From: an uncultured Salinisphaerales bacterium | GTDB taxonomy: Bacteria > Pseudomonadota > Gammaproteobacteria > Nevskiales > CAJXLF01 | Reading direction: 5' to 3' | Assembly (NCBI GenBank): GCA_913055805.1 | Contig: CAJXLF010000002.1 | Coordinates: 1-64,000 of the forward strand | Length of the DNA stretch: 64,000 nt | Notes under the pieces: model-generated | Seen by the model: the letters and a program-made list of their open reading frames with translations, nothing else | Told to the model about the DNA's origin: nothing | The model's database searches: none | In this document: positions 8,522 to 19,590 of the stretch, piece after piece | Position numbering within the stretch: position 1 is the stretch's first letter | Layout of the letters: every line of letters starts with the position of its first letter | Program-made: the position numbers and the translations under genes

Positions 8522-8933
8522 TTTTTATCTCCTCTAACACATCGCCGGGTATGGCTACCGGACGAAAATCACTGGCGCGTATGCAGGCAGCACGAAATTC
8601 GCCGTCTGCGAGTACCGTATTCGGGTCGCCTGCAGGCACCAGCCGTTCTGCAAATACAAGACTGGCTCGTCCCGCCCGTACGACCTCAAGCTGAACCAGG
8701 AGTTCATCGTCCAGTTTTGCGGGGAGCCGGTAGTTCACATGAACCGAGGCTATGGTGAAGGCTATGTCGAGATCGTTCATCAGACGTTCCTGGGAATATC
8801 CCAGGGCGCGTAGCCACTCGGTACGGGCACGTTCGAAATAGCGCAGGTAGTTGGCGTGGTAGACAACACCGCTGACGTCGGTGTCTTCGTAATAAATGCG
8901 TATGGGCCAGTTAAATGGCTGTTTTTGTTCCAC
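8511..8933 (-). CDS. ybgC: Acyl-CoA thioesterase YbgC of the Tol-Pal operon
   Basis: A hot-dog fold thioesterase of the 4-hydroxybenzoyl-CoA thioesterase family, 140 aa. The catalytic motif YYEDTDVSGVVYHANYLRYF with its Asp lies near residues 14-33. In other gammaproteobacteria YbgC is the first gene of the tol-pal operon and is thought to act on phospholipid-related acyl thioesters. The start is GTG 8933 with a GGA ribosome site about seven bases upstream. Confidence 0.93.
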   Translation of the reverse strand: MEQKQPFNWPIRIYYEDTDVSGVVYHANYLRYFERARTEWLRALGYSQERLMNDLDIAFTIASVHVNYRLPAKLDDELLVQLEVVRAGRASLVFAERLVPAGDPNTVLADGEFRAACIRASDFRPVAIPGDVLEEIKSVC

Positions 8934-8992
8934 AGAAAGTCCGTTTATGGTCAGTTCTATCAGGCAAAATGCCGGCTACCGGATAGGCGGGC

Positions 8993-9022
8993 ATTATAGA
9001 CAGGCCCGCAGGCAGTTGTTAG
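8993..9022 (-). promoter_or_regulatory. Candidate promoter of the ybgC-tol-pal operon
   Basis: On the minus strand a perfect TATAAT (8993-8998) lies 18 bases from CTAACA (9017-9022, four of six -35 matches). It is followed by a GC-rich discriminator GCCCGCC. Transcription would start near 8985, about 50 bases before the ybgC GTG. It lies in the 102-base gap after ruvB. Confidence 0.55.
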
Positions 9023-9035
9023 GGGGCCGCGGGAA

Positions 9036-10094
9036 TTATTCGGTAAACAGATCCTTTGCCGCTCTACTGTCCATGCGCTCAGGCGCCTTGAGACCGAAAT
9101 GCCGATAGGCCAGCTGGGTGGCCACCCTGCCCCTGGGCGTACGCATCATGAATCCCTGCTGGATCAGATAGGGTTCCAGCACATCCTCGATGGTATCGCG
9201 GCTTTCGCCAATGGCGGCAGCCAGGCTCTCGATGCCGGTCGGACCGCCCTCGAACTTCTCCACCAGGGCCAGCAGCAGTTTTCTGTCCATGATGTCGAAG
9301 CCATGCACATCCACATCCAGCACGTCCATCGCCTTGTCTGCCGCCTCAGCCGTCACCCGACCATCACCCTTGACCTCGGCGAAGTCCCGGACGCGCCGTA
9401 ACAGGCGATTGGCTATACGCGGGGTGCCACGTGAGCGCTTGGCTATTTCCATGGCGCCGCCAGCTTCAATCTGCACATTCAGAATGCCGGCGGAACGGGT
9501 CACAATCGAGGCGATTTCCTCCTGGTTATAGAACTCCAGACGCTGCACGATGCCAAAACGGTCGCGCAGGGGTGAGGTCAATGCGCCTGCCCGTGTAGTG
9601 GCGCCCACCAGGGTGAAGGGCGGCAAGTCGAGCTTGATGGAACGCGCCGCCGGCCCTTCGCCGATCATGATATCGAGCTGATAGTCTTCCAGCGCAGGGT
9701 AGAGAATTTCCTCCACCACCGGACTGAGGCGATGAATCTCATCCACAAACAGCACGTCATGCGGTTCAAGATTGGTTAACAACGCAGCCAGGTCACCCGG
9801 GCGTTCCAGCACCGGCCCCGAGGTCTGGCGCAGATTGCTGTCCAGTTCATTGGCGATGATATGCGCCAGCGTGGTCTTGCCCAGCCCCGGAGGGCCGTAA
9901 ATCAGTACATGATCCAGGGCTTCGCCCCTTTTGACGGCCGCCTGGATAAAGATTTCCATTTGCTCGCGGACAGGCTGCTGCCCCACGTAGTCGTCCAGCT
10001 TGCGCGGACGGATGGCAATATCCTGCGCCACTTCCTCAGTGGTTTCCTGCGCCGATATCAGGCGCGACGTCTGAATGCCGGATTCTTCAATCAT
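9036..10094 (-). CDS. ruvB: Holliday junction branch migration ATPase RuvB
   Basis: An AAA+ hexameric motor that drives branch migration with RuvA during recombinational repair. The 352-aa protein has Walker A GPPGLGKT (67-74), Walker B LFVDEIHR (DE at 118-119), a sensor-1 GATTRAG motif and a C-terminal winged-helix DNA-binding domain. The order yebC-ruvC-ruvA-ruvB upstream of tol-pal is standard for the group. Confidence 0.97.
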   Translation of the reverse strand: MIEESGIQTSRLISAQETTEEVAQDIAIRPRKLDDYVGQQPVREQMEIFIQAAVKRGEALDHVLIYGPPGLGKTTLAHIIANELDSNLRQTSGPVLERPGDLAALLTNLEPHDVLFVDEIHRLSPVVEEILYPALEDYQLDIMIGEGPAARSIKLDLPPFTLVGATTRAGALTSPLRDRFGIVQRLEFYNQEEIASIVTRSAGILNVQIEAGGAMEIAKRSRGTPRIANRLLRRVRDFAEVKGDGRVTAEAADKAMDVLDVDVHGFDIMDRKLLLALVEKFEGGPTGIESLAAAIGESRDTIEDVLEPYLIQQGFMMRTPRGRVATQLAYRHFGLKAPERMDSRAAKDLFTE

Positions 10095-10127
10095 GCGGCG
10101 ATTCTAGCCCAAACTGCCGGAACACCG

Positions 10128-10724
10128 TCAGCGCTGCACTGCATTCTGCAGGGCCTTGCGAATCAGTTCCTCACTGGACAGGCCTTCACCATCGATACTC
10201 TTGAGCAGCCGCGTGGCCTCGGCAGGCTTGTACCCGAGGGCAATCAATGCGCTGAAGGCTTCCTGTCCCGTATCCTGAGGCACACCAGGCGCACCCTCCG
10301 GTCCGCGGGGCAGCAGAGCCGTATCTGCGTAACGATCCCGCATCTCCATGATCAGGCGTTCTGCCGTTTTCTTGCCGATGCCCGGCAGGCGGGTCAGTGT
10401 CGTTGCGTCCCCTGCCTGTACGGTGGCCACGAAATCGTCGGCACTGATGCCTGACAACACTGACAATGCCAGTTTGGCGCCTACCCCGCTGATACGGATC
10501 AGATCGCGGAAAAGGCTGCGCTCGGACTGGGTGGCGAAGCCGAATAACTGATGGGCGTCCTCGCGCACATGCAAATGCGTATGCAGCGTCACCGGCGAGC
10601 CGGTGGCCGGCAGCTGGTAGAAAGTGGACATGGGTGCCTCGACTTCATAGCCGATGCCGTTGACATCAATGATCAGTCTGGGCGGCTGCTTTTCAACCAG
10701 GGTCCCTTTCAGATAGCCGATCAA
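10128..10724 (-). CDS. ruvA: Holliday junction DNA-binding protein RuvA
   Basis: A 198-aa protein with an N-terminal OB fold (MIGYLKGTL start), two helix-hairpin-helix motifs (LIRISGVGAKLAL and LTRLPGIGKKTAERL) and a C-terminal domain that contacts RuvB. It holds the four-way junction in a square-planar form. The start is a TTG at 10724, which matches the family's usual MIGxLxG N-terminus. Only three bases separate it from the ruvC stop. Confidence 0.96.
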   Translation of the reverse strand: MIGYLKGTLVEKQPPRLIIDVNGIGYEVEAPMSTFYQLPATGSPVTLHTHLHVREDAHQLFGFATQSERSLFRDLIRISGVGAKLALSVLSGISADDFVATVQAGDATTLTRLPGIGKKTAERLIMEMRDRYADTALLPRGPEGAPGVPQDTGQEAFSALIALGYKPAEATRLLKSIDGEGLSSEELIRKALQNAVQR

Positions 10725-10727
10725 CTG

Positions 10728-11319
10728 TTATCTCCTCTTGTATGCGGCCGCAGACCGGGCGCGTGTCCTGCCCTTTCTGGATGAGCCCCAGTTTGCCAGA
10801 ACATTCGGCTGTGAGACGCTGCGCGCGTGACACAGAGCGATGGCCAGGGCGTCTGCGGCATCTTCGGCAAGTTCCCGGCCGACAGCGTCTTCCAGGTCCA
10901 GCAGCGCGCGCACCATGTGCTGCACCTGCGGCTTTGCAGCCCGCCCGTTGCCCACAATGCTCAGCTTGATCTCGGCGGGAGTGTATTCAGCGATTTGCAT
11001 GGGCTGGTCCAGCCCGGCCGCCGCACAAATCGCCGCGCCCCTGGCCTGCCCCAGCTTCAGTGCGCTGGACACATTACGATTGACGAAGACCTGCTCCACA
11101 GCCATTACCGCCGGCTGATGACGTTCTATGAGTGTGCGCAGATCATTATGAATAAGGTGCAGACGCTCGGGAAGCGAGCCCTCCGGGACACGGATACAGC
11201 CACTGGCCACATAGGTGACCTGGTCGCCGAGGCAGTCCAGCACACCATAGCCGGTGACTCGTGAACCGGGGTCAACCCCCAGAATTCTGACGGGCGTCCC
11301 GCTACGGTTGCTCGGTGTG

Positions 11320-11330
<11 letters not shown>
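10728..11330 (-). CDS. ruvC: Holliday junction resolvase RuvC
   Basis: An RNase H-fold endonuclease that cuts Holliday junctions symmetrically. The 200-aa product has catalytic acidic residues in [14 protein letters not shown] (D20), MAVEQVF (Glu) and the C-terminal [13 protein letters not shown] region. The only in-frame start before the core is a TTG at 11330, overlapping the yebC 3' end by 11 bases. This gives a longer, Pro/Ser-rich N-terminus than typical RuvC, so the true start is uncertain. Confidence 0.94.
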
Positions 11331-12060
<730 letters not shown>

Positions 12061-12101
12061 ACGTCAGAAATGCTCAGTGGATTGGGAACGCCAGCCGGAA
12101 T

Positions 12102-13535
12102 TCATTTGCGCCGGTTGGCGAAGTGTATGGCTCTATTATCCACTGCCAGAGCAGCTTCGTGCACTACTTCGGATAAGGTCGGATGCGCATGCATGGTGCG
12201 TGCAATATCTTCAGCACTGGCCTTGAATTCCATGCCAAGAACTATTTCTGCAATTAATTCAGATACATAAGGGCCAATCATATGCGCGCCGATAACTTCG
12301 TCGGTATCCGCATCCACAACCAGTTTGACCATGCCCTGGGCGGCCTGAAGTGCCTTGGCGCGGCCACTGGCAGCGAAAGGAAAGCTGCCCGTCTTGACGC
12401 TAAAGCCCTGACGGCTGGCCTGATCCTCGGTCTTGCCCACCCAGGCGATTTCCGGTGCGGTGTAAATCACGGAAGGCACCGTATCGTAATTCACATGTCC
12501 TGATTGTCCGGCAATGATCTCGGCGACGGCTACACCTTCTTCCGAGCCCTTGTGTGCCAGCATGGCACCGCCGATGACATCACCTACGGCATAAACATCA
12601 GGCAGGTTGGTCCGGTAGCGTTCGTTAACGGCGATGAAGCCCTTGTCGTCCAGTTCCAGTCCGGAGTCCTTGCTGAACAGTCCATCCGTGGCAGGACGGC
12701 GCCCCACAGCAACGATAAGTTTGTCGAAAGTCAGGCTCTTCTTGTCCTCATTTTCAACATACTCAACCTTGACGCCCTTGGCCTGGGTGGTGGCCTTGAG
12801 CACGCGCGCTCCCAGCAGAATATTCAGGCCCTGCTGCCTGAACTGCTTGCCGGCCTCGCGCGCGATTTGCTTGTCCACCATCGGTAACAAGGCATCCTGG
12901 GTTTCCAGCAGGGTCACTTCCGAACCCAGGCGGGCCCAGACACTGCCCAGTTCCAGACCAATGATACCGGCGCCGATAATGCCGAGTTTCCCAGGCACCG
13001 TGTCGAAATCCAGCGCACCGGTGGAGTCTACGATCCTGTCGCCATCGAAGGGCGCAATTGACATTTCCGCGGGCACAGAACCGGCCGCGATAATGATCTT
13101 GTCCGCCTGCAGGGTGCTCGCCTTACCCTTGGGCGGCGTCACCTTGACCTTGCCCGGACCTTCCAGACAGCCCTTACCGTGGATAGCCTCGATACCGTTG
13201 GACTTGAACAGGGTGGCGACACCGGATGTCAGCGAAGCCACGATACCGGCCTTGCGCTTCTGCATCTGACCGATATTCATCTTCACGTTCCTGATCTCCA
13301 GGCCATGCTCGGCAAATTCATGCTGGGCGCGGTGGAAAAGTTCGGAAGATTCAAGCAAAGCCTTGGAAGGCATGCAGCCTGCGTTCAGGCAGGTGCCTCC
13401 CAGGGACGGCTTGCCGGCTTCATCCAGCCAGTTATCGATACAGGCGGTTTTCAGACCCAGCTGGGCGCAGCGGATGGCCGCGACATAGCCGGCCGGCCCG
13501 GCGCCAATGACGATGACGTCGTATTTCTTGCTCAT
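12102..13535 (-). CDS. lpdA: Dihydrolipoyl dehydrogenase (E3) of 2-oxoglutarate dehydrogenase
   Basis: An FAD flavoprotein that re-oxidises the dihydrolipoyl arm of E2 and reduces NAD+. The 477-aa protein has an FAD Rossmann motif GAGPAG (11-16), the redox disulphide in GGTCLNAGC (C49, C54), an NAD motif GAGIIGLELG, and the C-terminal catalytic pair in HAHPTLSEVVHEA. The frame extends to 13625 but ATG 13535 is the family start, eight bases after sucB. It completes the sucA-sucB-lpdA operon. Confidence 0.95.
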   Translation of the reverse strand: MSKKYDVIVIGAGPAGYVAAIRCAQLGLKTACIDNWLDEAGKPSLGGTCLNAGCMPSKALLESSELFHRAQHEFAEHGLEIRNVKMNIGQMQKRKAGIVASLTSGVATLFKSNGIEAIHGKGCLEGPGKVKVTPPKGKASTLQADKIIIAAGSVPAEMSIAPFDGDRIVDSTGALDFDTVPGKLGIIGAGIIGLELGSVWARLGSEVTLLETQDALLPMVDKQIAREAGKQFRQQGLNILLGARVLKATTQAKGVKVEYVENEDKKSLTFDKLIVAVGRRPATDGLFSKDSGLELDDKGFIAVNERYRTNLPDVYAVGDVIGGAMLAHKGSEEGVAVAEIIAGQSGHVNYDTVPSVIYTAPEIAWVGKTEDQASRQGFSVKTGSFPFAASGRAKALQAAQGMVKLVVDADTDEVIGAHMIGPYVSELIAEIVLGMEFKASAEDIARTMHAHPTLSEVVHEAALAVDNRAIHFANRRK

Positions 13536-13542
13536 TGCTGAC

Positions 13543-14784
13543 TCAGATCTGCAGCAGCAGTCGCGCGGGATCTTCCAGTGCTTCCTTGATGCCACGCAGA
13601 AACAGCACTGCTTCCTTGCCATCAATGATCCGGTGATCGTAGCTCAGGGCCAGATACATCATCGGACGGATCTTGATTTCACCGTCTACAACGACCGGAC
13701 GCTGGGTAATGCCATGCATGCCCAGAATGGCGCTCTGCGGTGGATTCAGGATCGGCGTTGACAACATGGAGCCGAACACACCGCCATTGGTAATGCTGAA
13801 CGTCCCGCCCGTCAGCTCATCCAGTGTCAGCTTGCCGTCCTGGGCTTTCTTGCCGTATTCCTTGATGCCTTTTTCGATATCCGCCAGGCTCAGGCCGTCA
13901 GCATCCCGCAGGATCGGCACGACCAGGCCGCGCGGCGATGACACCGCAATGCCGATATCGTAATAGCCGTGATAGATGATGTCGGAACCATCTACCGAGG
14001 CGTTGACCACGGGGTACTTCTTGAGGCTTTCCACGGCTGCACGCACAAAAAACGACATGTAACCCAGCCGCACATCGTGTTCCTTTTCAAAGGCATCGCG
14101 ATATTGCTTGCGCAGCCTGTCGACTTCATGCAGATCGACTTCGTTGAACGTGGTCAGCATGGCGGCCGTTTGCTGGGCCTCCACCAGGCGCTCGGCAATG
14201 CGGGCGCGAATACGGGTCATGGGAACACGTTGTTCCACACGTTCACCGGCGGGCGCAGAAGGCCTGGGCGCTGCCGCTTCGGCGGCTGCTTCCTGCGGCG
14301 GGCTTTGTTCTGCTGCTGGCGCCGATTCCCCGCTACCGGCTTCAAGGTAGGCATTGACGTCCGACTTGGTGAGGCGACCGCCCTTGCCTGTGCCCTTAAT
14401 CTTGGCGGGATCCAGGTCATGTTCATTCACCAGCTTGCGCACTGCCGGACTCATGGCGGCTGCTTGTTCGCCATCAGCCTGCGCTGATTCTGCTTTTTCT
14501 TCGGAAGCATCAGCCTTGTTTTCCTTGTCAGGCCTGGCGGCGGCTTCGCCCTCTTCCAGCTCGGCTATGACTTCACCGCTGCTGACCACATCGCCTTCTT
14601 TCTTCAGTATCTTGCTCAGCACACCGTTCACGGTTGCCGGCACCTCCAGCATGACCTTGTCAGTTTCAAGGTCTACCAGATTTTCATCGCGCTGGACGGC
14701 TTCGCCTTCCTGCTTGAGCCATGCGCCCACCGTCGCCTCGGATACTGATTCAGGCAGTTGTGGCACTTTGATCTCTATGGTCAT
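13543..14784 (-). CDS. sucB: Dihydrolipoyllysine succinyltransferase (E2), SucB
   Basis: The E2 core of the 2-oxoglutarate dehydrogenase complex (TCA cycle), 413 aa. Domains in order are one lipoyl domain with the lipoylated Lys in LETDKVML (K43), a Glu/Ala-rich linker, a peripheral subunit-binding domain (about 108-143), a Pro/Ala linker, and the catalytic acyltransferase domain with HRIIDGKEA (H384, D388). A single lipoyl domain and position after sucA favour SucB over pyruvate dehydrogenase E2. Confidence 0.95.
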   Translation of the reverse strand: MTIEIKVPQLPESVSEATVGAWLKQEGEAVQRDENLVDLETDKVMLEVPATVNGVLSKILKKEGDVVSSGEVIAELEEGEAAARPDKENKADASEEKAESAQADGEQAAAMSPAVRKLVNEHDLDPAKIKGTGKGGRLTKSDVNAYLEAGSGESAPAAEQSPPQEAAAEAAAPRPSAPAGERVEQRVPMTRIRARIAERLVEAQQTAAMLTTFNEVDLHEVDRLRKQYRDAFEKEHDVRLGYMSFFVRAAVESLKKYPVVNASVDGSDIIYHGYYDIGIAVSSPRGLVVPILRDADGLSLADIEKGIKEYGKKAQDGKLTLDELTGGTFSITNGGVFGSMLSTPILNPPQSAILGMHGITQRPVVVDGEIKIRPMMYLALSYDHRIIDGKEAVLFLRGIKEALEDPARLLLQI

Positions 14785-14820
14785 CCCTACTTCCCCGGTA
14801 GTGGTTCGTTGTCTAGGTTG

Positions 14821-17670
14821 TTACTGTTTCAGTTCGCTGCCGCCGCTCAGGCCTTCACTGACCAGATGCTCCTGCTGCTCCACATGCAGTTTGTTATAAC
14901 CGACCGCAGTGGAGGCTGCGCCCGGTCGCGTGGAGGAAAGCAGACGCTGCTTGCCGGTCAATGGCCCTTGCAGGCGGTGCTTGATCTGGTACCAGGCGCC
15001 CTGATTTTCAGGCTCTTCCTGGCACCAGACAATATCTTTGGCATTCGGATAGCTGGCAATGGTCTCTTCATAGGCCTCTTGAGGGAACGGGTAAAGCTGC
15101 TCAATGCGCACTATGGCGACGTCGTCCCGTTCCTCTTCTTCCCGCTTCTGATAAAGATCGAAGTAGACCTTGCCGGCACAGAAAACAATGCGCTTGACCT
15201 TCTTGGCGTCGAGCTTCTTCTGCTCGGGTATCAGTAGCTGGAAACCGCCGCTGCTGAGGTCATCCAGACTGGATACCGACAATTTGTGACGCAACAGACT
15301 CTTCGGCGTCATGACAATCAACGGCAACTTGTAACTGCGTACCATCTGGCGGCGGATCATGTGAAACATCTGGGCCGGGGTAGAAGGCACGCAGACCTGG
15401 ATGTTGTTCTCCGCACACATCTGCAGATAACGCTCCAGACGCGCAGATGAGTGCTCCGGACCCTGGCCTTCATAGCCATGCGGCAAAAACATGGCCAGTC
15501 CGCAGTAGCGGCCCCACTTGGCCTGTCCCGAAGTAATGAACTGGTCGATCACCACCTGGGCACCATTGGCGAAATCGCCAAACTGCGCCTCCCAGATCAC
15601 CAGAGTCTGCGGGTCGGCTGTGCTGTAGCCGTACTCGAAACCCAGTACGGCTTCCTCGGACAACAGGGTGTCATAGACATTGAAGTCATCCGGGTCCGCG
15701 GCAATGCTCTTCAGCGGCGTGCAGGTCAGTGTCTCTTTCTGGTTATGTAACACGGCATGACGATGGAAGAATGTGCCACGGCCACTGTCCTGACCGGTGA
15801 GACGCACGCGTGAGCCCTCATCCAGCAGGCTGGCATAGGCCATGGTTTCGGCAAAACCCCAGTCCAGAGGCAGGGCGCCAGCCGCCATCTTGCGGCGGTC
15901 CTCGATAATGCGCGAGACACGGCCATGCAACTCGAAGCCCTGTGGCAGCGTGGTCAACTGGTCGGAAAGACTGCGGATCTTGTCCACCGACACGGTAGTA
16001 TCGATGCTCTGATTCCAGTCACCGTCCTGATGCTTGCTCCAGTCGACCGTATGCTTGTTGCCGACCATACCCAGGGTACGATTGCTGATGTTCTCGCCCT
16101 GATCCAGGCCATCGCGATAGCTGTCAACCATCTTCTGGGCTTCACCCTCGACGATGAGTTCCTGCTCTTCCAGCTTGCGCGCGTAGAGTTCGCGCGGCGT
16201 AGGATGCTTCTTGATTGCCTGGTACATCTGCGGCTGGGTTACCGAAGGCTCATCCGCCTCGTTGTGACCATGGCGCCGGTAACAGACCAGATCGATGATC
16301 ACATCCTTGTTGAATTCGTCACGAAAATCCATGGCCAGCTTGCTGACAAAAACCACCGCTTCGGGGTCATCACCATTCACATGGAAGACCGGCGCGTCGA
16401 GCATCTTGGCAATATCCGTGCAGTACATCGAGGTACGCGTGTTGCGTTTCTGCTCAGCTTCGATCGGGTTGGGCGTGGTGAAACCGATCTGGTTATTCAC
16501 AATCACATGCAGGGTGCCGCCGGTTGCGTACCCCTGGGACTGCGAAAGCTGCAGGGTCTCCATGACCACACCCTGCCCGGCAAACGCGGCGTCGCCGTGA
16601 ATCAGGATAGGCAGCACCTTCTGGCCCTGGGTGTCCTTGCGGCGGTCCTGACGCGCCTTGACGGAGCCTTCAACCACCGGGTTCACGATTTCCAGATGCG
16701 AAGGGTTGAATGCCAGCACCAGGTGAATCTGGTGCTCATCAATCTTGATGTCTGAAGAGAAGCCCATGTGGTACTTCACATCACCGGAACTCAGCTGGCC
16801 TGAACTCAGGTAGCGGCCTTCGAATTCGTCAAACAATTCCTTGGGCGACTTGCCCAGAATATTCACCAGCACGTTGAGGCGACCGCGGTGCGCCATGCCG
16901 ATCACGATTTCTTCCATTTCGTGATTGGCCGCGTTGGAAACCACGGTATTGAGCAGAGGAATCAGGCTGTCCCCGCCTTCTAGCGAGAAACGTTTTTGCC
17001 CGACATAGCGGGTATGCAGATAGCGTTCGATACCTTCAGCCGCCGTCAGTTTCACCAGGGCATCACGCTTTTCCGCTTCAGACAGGCGTTCCTGAAAGGC
17101 GGAGCCTTCCAGGCGGCGCTGAATCCAGCGCTTCTGAACGGTATCGGTGATGTACATGTATTCCGCGCCAATACTGCCCGTATAGACACGCTTCATCAGA
17201 CGAATGATGTCGCGCAGGGTCATATTGGATTCGGCGGCCAGCGAACCGGTGTTGAATGCCGTATCCATGTCCTTCTCGCCCAGGCCGTGGAAACCCGGAT
17301 CAAGATCAGGCACCTCGGGCTTCACCGCCATGCCCAACGGATCCAGCTCGGCCGCCTGGTGACCACGCACGCGGTAATAGTTGATCAGGCGTAACACACC
17401 CGCCTGTTTTGAAGCGGCATCCGGATCCAGGCCTCCGGACATAACCTGCACGCGGGCGCCCACGCTCTTGTCAACGAAGGAGCGGCGAATGGGGCCATGG
17501 GCGACGTCGTGCGGGCCACTGCCGTTGAGACCCTTGAAGTATTCACGCCAGCTTTCCTCAACCTGCTCGGGATTTTTCAGAAACTGCTCATAGGCTTCTT
17601 CGATAAAACTGCCATTGGCGCCGAACAGCGCCGAGGATTTTTGGAACCGTTCGATGAGCTTTTCAGTCAT
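14821..17670 (-). CDS. sucA: 2-oxoglutarate dehydrogenase E1 component SucA
   Basis: A thiamine diphosphate-dependent E1 that decarboxylates 2-oxoglutarate and passes succinyl to E2. At 949 aa it has the normal full length for the family. Visible marks are the N-terminal E2-binding stretch (GSFIEEAYEQFLKNPEQV), the active-site IGMAHRGRLNVLVN region, the ThDP/Mg motif with GDDPEAV, and the transketolase-like C-terminal half with PHGYEGQGPEHSSARLERYL. The gene lies 12 bases after galU and 36 before sucB. Confidence 0.97.
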   Translation of the reverse strand: MTEKLIERFQKSSALFGANGSFIEEAYEQFLKNPEQVEESWREYFKGLNGSGPHDVAHGPIRRSFVDKSVGARVQVMSGGLDPDAASKQAGVLRLINYYRVRGHQAAELDPLGMAVKPEVPDLDPGFHGLGEKDMDTAFNTGSLAAESNMTLRDIIRLMKRVYTGSIGAEYMYITDTVQKRWIQRRLEGSAFQERLSEAEKRDALVKLTAAEGIERYLHTRYVGQKRFSLEGGDSLIPLLNTVVSNAANHEMEEIVIGMAHRGRLNVLVNILGKSPKELFDEFEGRYLSSGQLSSGDVKYHMGFSSDIKIDEHQIHLVLAFNPSHLEIVNPVVEGSVKARQDRRKDTQGQKVLPILIHGDAAFAGQGVVMETLQLSQSQGYATGGTLHVIVNNQIGFTTPNPIEAEQKRNTRTSMYCTDIAKMLDAPVFHVNGDDPEAVVFVSKLAMDFRDEFNKDVIIDLVCYRRHGHNEADEPSVTQPQMYQAIKKHPTPRELYARKLEEQELIVEGEAQKMVDSYRDGLDQGENISNRTLGMVGNKHTVDWSKHQDGDWNQSIDTTVSVDKIRSLSDQLTTLPQGFELHGRVSRIIEDRRKMAAGALPLDWGFAETMAYASLLDEGSRVRLTGQDSGRGTFFHRHAVLHNQKETLTCTPLKSIAADPDDFNVYDTLLSEEAVLGFEYGYSTADPQTLVIWEAQFGDFANGAQVVIDQFITSGQAKWGRYCGLAMFLPHGYEGQGPEHSSARLERYLQMCAENNIQVCVPSTPAQMFHMIRRQMVRSYKLPLIVMTPKSLLRHKLSVSSLDDLSSGGFQLLIPEQKKLDAKKVKRIVFCAGKVYFDLYQKREEEERDDVAIVRIEQLYPFPQEAYEETIASYPNAKDIVWCQEEPENQGAWYQIKHRLQGPLTGKQRLLSSTRPGAASTAVGYNKLHVEQQEHLVSEGLSGGSELKQ

Positions 17671-17682
17671 GGTCTGCTGCTG

Positions 17683-18588
17683 TTACGCACTCTCTGCTGA
17701 GGATTCGGGTTCAGGTTCGGGTAAGGGCAAATCGCGCAGGTAATTAGCAAATTGCGCGCCAAATTCGGGATGTGACAGCGCCAGTTCAACATTCGCCTGC
17801 AGATAACCGAGCTTGCTGCCGCAATCGTAACGTTTGCCGTCAAAACGCATGGCCAGCACGGTCTGCTGCTTGAGCGCCTCGGCAATAGCATCCGTCAGCT
17901 GAATTTCCCCGCCGGCGCCAGGATCCGTGGCCTCAAGAATATCCAGCACATGAGGCGTCAGAATGTAACGACCGACCACAGCCCAGTTTGATGGCGCCTC
18001 TTCAGCCGAAGGCTTCTCAACGATGCCCGTGACTTCCCCCAGACCCTCGGAGATGGGTTTGATTTCGACCACGCCGTAGCGATGGATCTCTTCTGGTGCA
18101 ACTTCCTGCACCGCAATGACGCTTGCACCAAATTCTTCGTATACGCGGCGCATCTGTTCCATGCAGGTGGCGCTCTCACCCTTGATCAGGTCATCGGCCA
18201 GAATCACGGCGAAATCCTCATTGCCTATGGCCGCACGCCCGCAGGCAACGGCATGTCCCAGGCCCAGGGCCTCGGCCTGGCGAATGAAGATGCAGGTGGC
18301 ATGTGGAGGCAGAATCTCCTGCACCACTTTCAGCATGTCAGATTTGCCGCGGGCTTCCAGCTCGGCTTCCAGCTCATAGGCCTTGTCGAAATGATCCATG
18401 ATGGCGTTCTTGCTGCGCCCCGTGATGAAGATCAACTCTTCCGCACCGGCGCTGAGCGCTTCCTGGACAGCGTACTGGATCAACGGCTTGTCCACGACCG
18501 GCAGCATTTCCTTGGGACTCGCCTTGGTTGCGGGCAGAAAGCGCGTGCCAAGACCTGCAACGGGGAAAAGGGCCTTGCGTATTCGCAT
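17683..18588 (-). CDS. galU: UTP-glucose-1-phosphate uridylyltransferase GalU
   Basis: GalU makes UDP-glucose from UTP and glucose-1-phosphate for LPS, capsule and other glycans. The 301-aa nucleotidyltransferase begins RKALFPVAGLGTRFLPATKASPKE, containing the nucleotide-binding GxGTRxxPxTK motif, and has the FAVILADDLI metal-binding Asp pair. The C-terminal tail ends in a Pro/Glu-rich run. It sits directly before sucA on the same strand, possibly co-transcribed. Confidence 0.95.
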   Translation of the reverse strand: MRIRKALFPVAGLGTRFLPATKASPKEMLPVVDKPLIQYAVQEALSAGAEELIFITGRSKNAIMDHFDKAYELEAELEARGKSDMLKVVQEILPPHATCIFIRQAEALGLGHAVACGRAAIGNEDFAVILADDLIKGESATCMEQMRRVYEEFGASVIAVQEVAPEEIHRYGVVEIKPISEGLGEVTGIVEKPSAEEAPSNWAVVGRYILTPHVLDILEATDPGAGGEIQLTDAIAEALKQQTVLAMRFDGKRYDCGSKLGYLQANVELALSHPEFGAQFANYLRDLPLPEPEPESSAESA

Positions 18589-18590
18589 GC

Positions 18591-19466
18591 TCAGGCCTGG
18601 AAGCTCACTTCGCCGGACAGATGCATCTTGCTGCCGTCCGGATTCGTCAGCTCATAGTCGATGCCCGTCGCGCTCACCGCATAATTGAGATTGACCGTAC
18701 CCGGAAGGAACACTGGCAGCTTGAAGGCAATGGCCAGTTTCACATGCTCGCGCGGCATATCGCCTTCCATCTCGGCTGCACAACGCGCCAGTGACCACAT
18801 GCCATGAGCGATGGCACGCGGAAAACCGAAAAGCCTTGCACTCACCGCGGTCAAATGTATGGGATTGATATCGCCGGCATTAAGTCCATAACGTCGGCCG
18901 ATATCCGCCGGCGCTTTCCAGCTGCGATGCTGACTGAAGTCGGGTTTGGGCGCATCGGCGGCCTTCTTTTTCTTGCCGCCCTTGCTCTTGCCTCGCGAAA
19001 GAATCGTACTGACTTCTTCCCAGGCGCATTCGCCCCGTGCATCGGTGACCCGGGTCATCAGATCAAACTCGATACCGTTATGCACCTCGCGATGCCCGTC
19101 CACGTGTACTTCTACATTCAGCACCTCATCCTCACGGATGCCGCGATGCTGGGTAATCACGTTGCGCACATGCACCAGGCCCAGCAGGCGTAGCGGGAAT
19201 TTCTTCTGGGTCATGACCCCCAGATGCAGACTGCTGGCAAGAATATGCGGATAGGTAATCGGCAAGAATTCCGACTCCGCGAAGCCGCAGATCTTTCTGT
19301 ATTTCTTCAGCTTGGAACGGGAGATCCTGATCCCGCGCAATTCGGCTTCAATGCGTGGAATGGTTCCACCCTTCAGACCCCCTGCCTTGGGCAGGGCGGC
19401 TTTGGCGAAAGCCAGTGGCACCAGCGGTGCACGACTGTATTCAATATGCAAGGTTTCTGTACTCAT
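18591..19466 (-). CDS. MaoC-like hot-dog dehydratase/hydratase
   Basis: A 291-aa protein with the MaoC dehydratase fold in its C-terminal half. The hydratase-like stretch GLNAGDINPIHLTAVSARLFGFPRAIAHGMW contains the Asp/His pair typical of (R)-specific enoyl-CoA hydratases. The N-terminal half looks like a degenerate second hot-dog domain. Expected substrates are acyl-CoA or acyl-ACP thioesters, but the exact one is unknown. The frame is open to 19559; ATG 19466 is favoured because the upstream part is low in resemblance to any protein. It lies two bases before galU. Confidence 0.75.
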   Translation of the reverse strand: MSTETLHIEYSRAPLVPLAFAKAALPKAGGLKGGTIPRIEAELRGIRISRSKLKKYRKICGFAESEFLPITYPHILASSLHLGVMTQKKFPLRLLGLVHVRNVITQHRGIREDEVLNVEVHVDGHREVHNGIEFDLMTRVTDARGECAWEEVSTILSRGKSKGGKKKKAADAPKPDFSQHRSWKAPADIGRRYGLNAGDINPIHLTAVSARLFGFPRAIAHGMWSLARCAAEMEGDMPREHVKLAIAFKLPVFLPGTVNLNYAVSATGIDYELTNPDGSKMHLSGEVSFQA

Positions 19467-19590
19467 TAATATTTCCCAAGAGCTTGTTCCGTAAACGCTT
19501 TTAACAGCGTAGCAACGGCGGCTGATGATTGCTGCATAGCATACCCCCCAGGCCGGCATGTGGCTATGACGTAAACGGATGATGAGGCCA

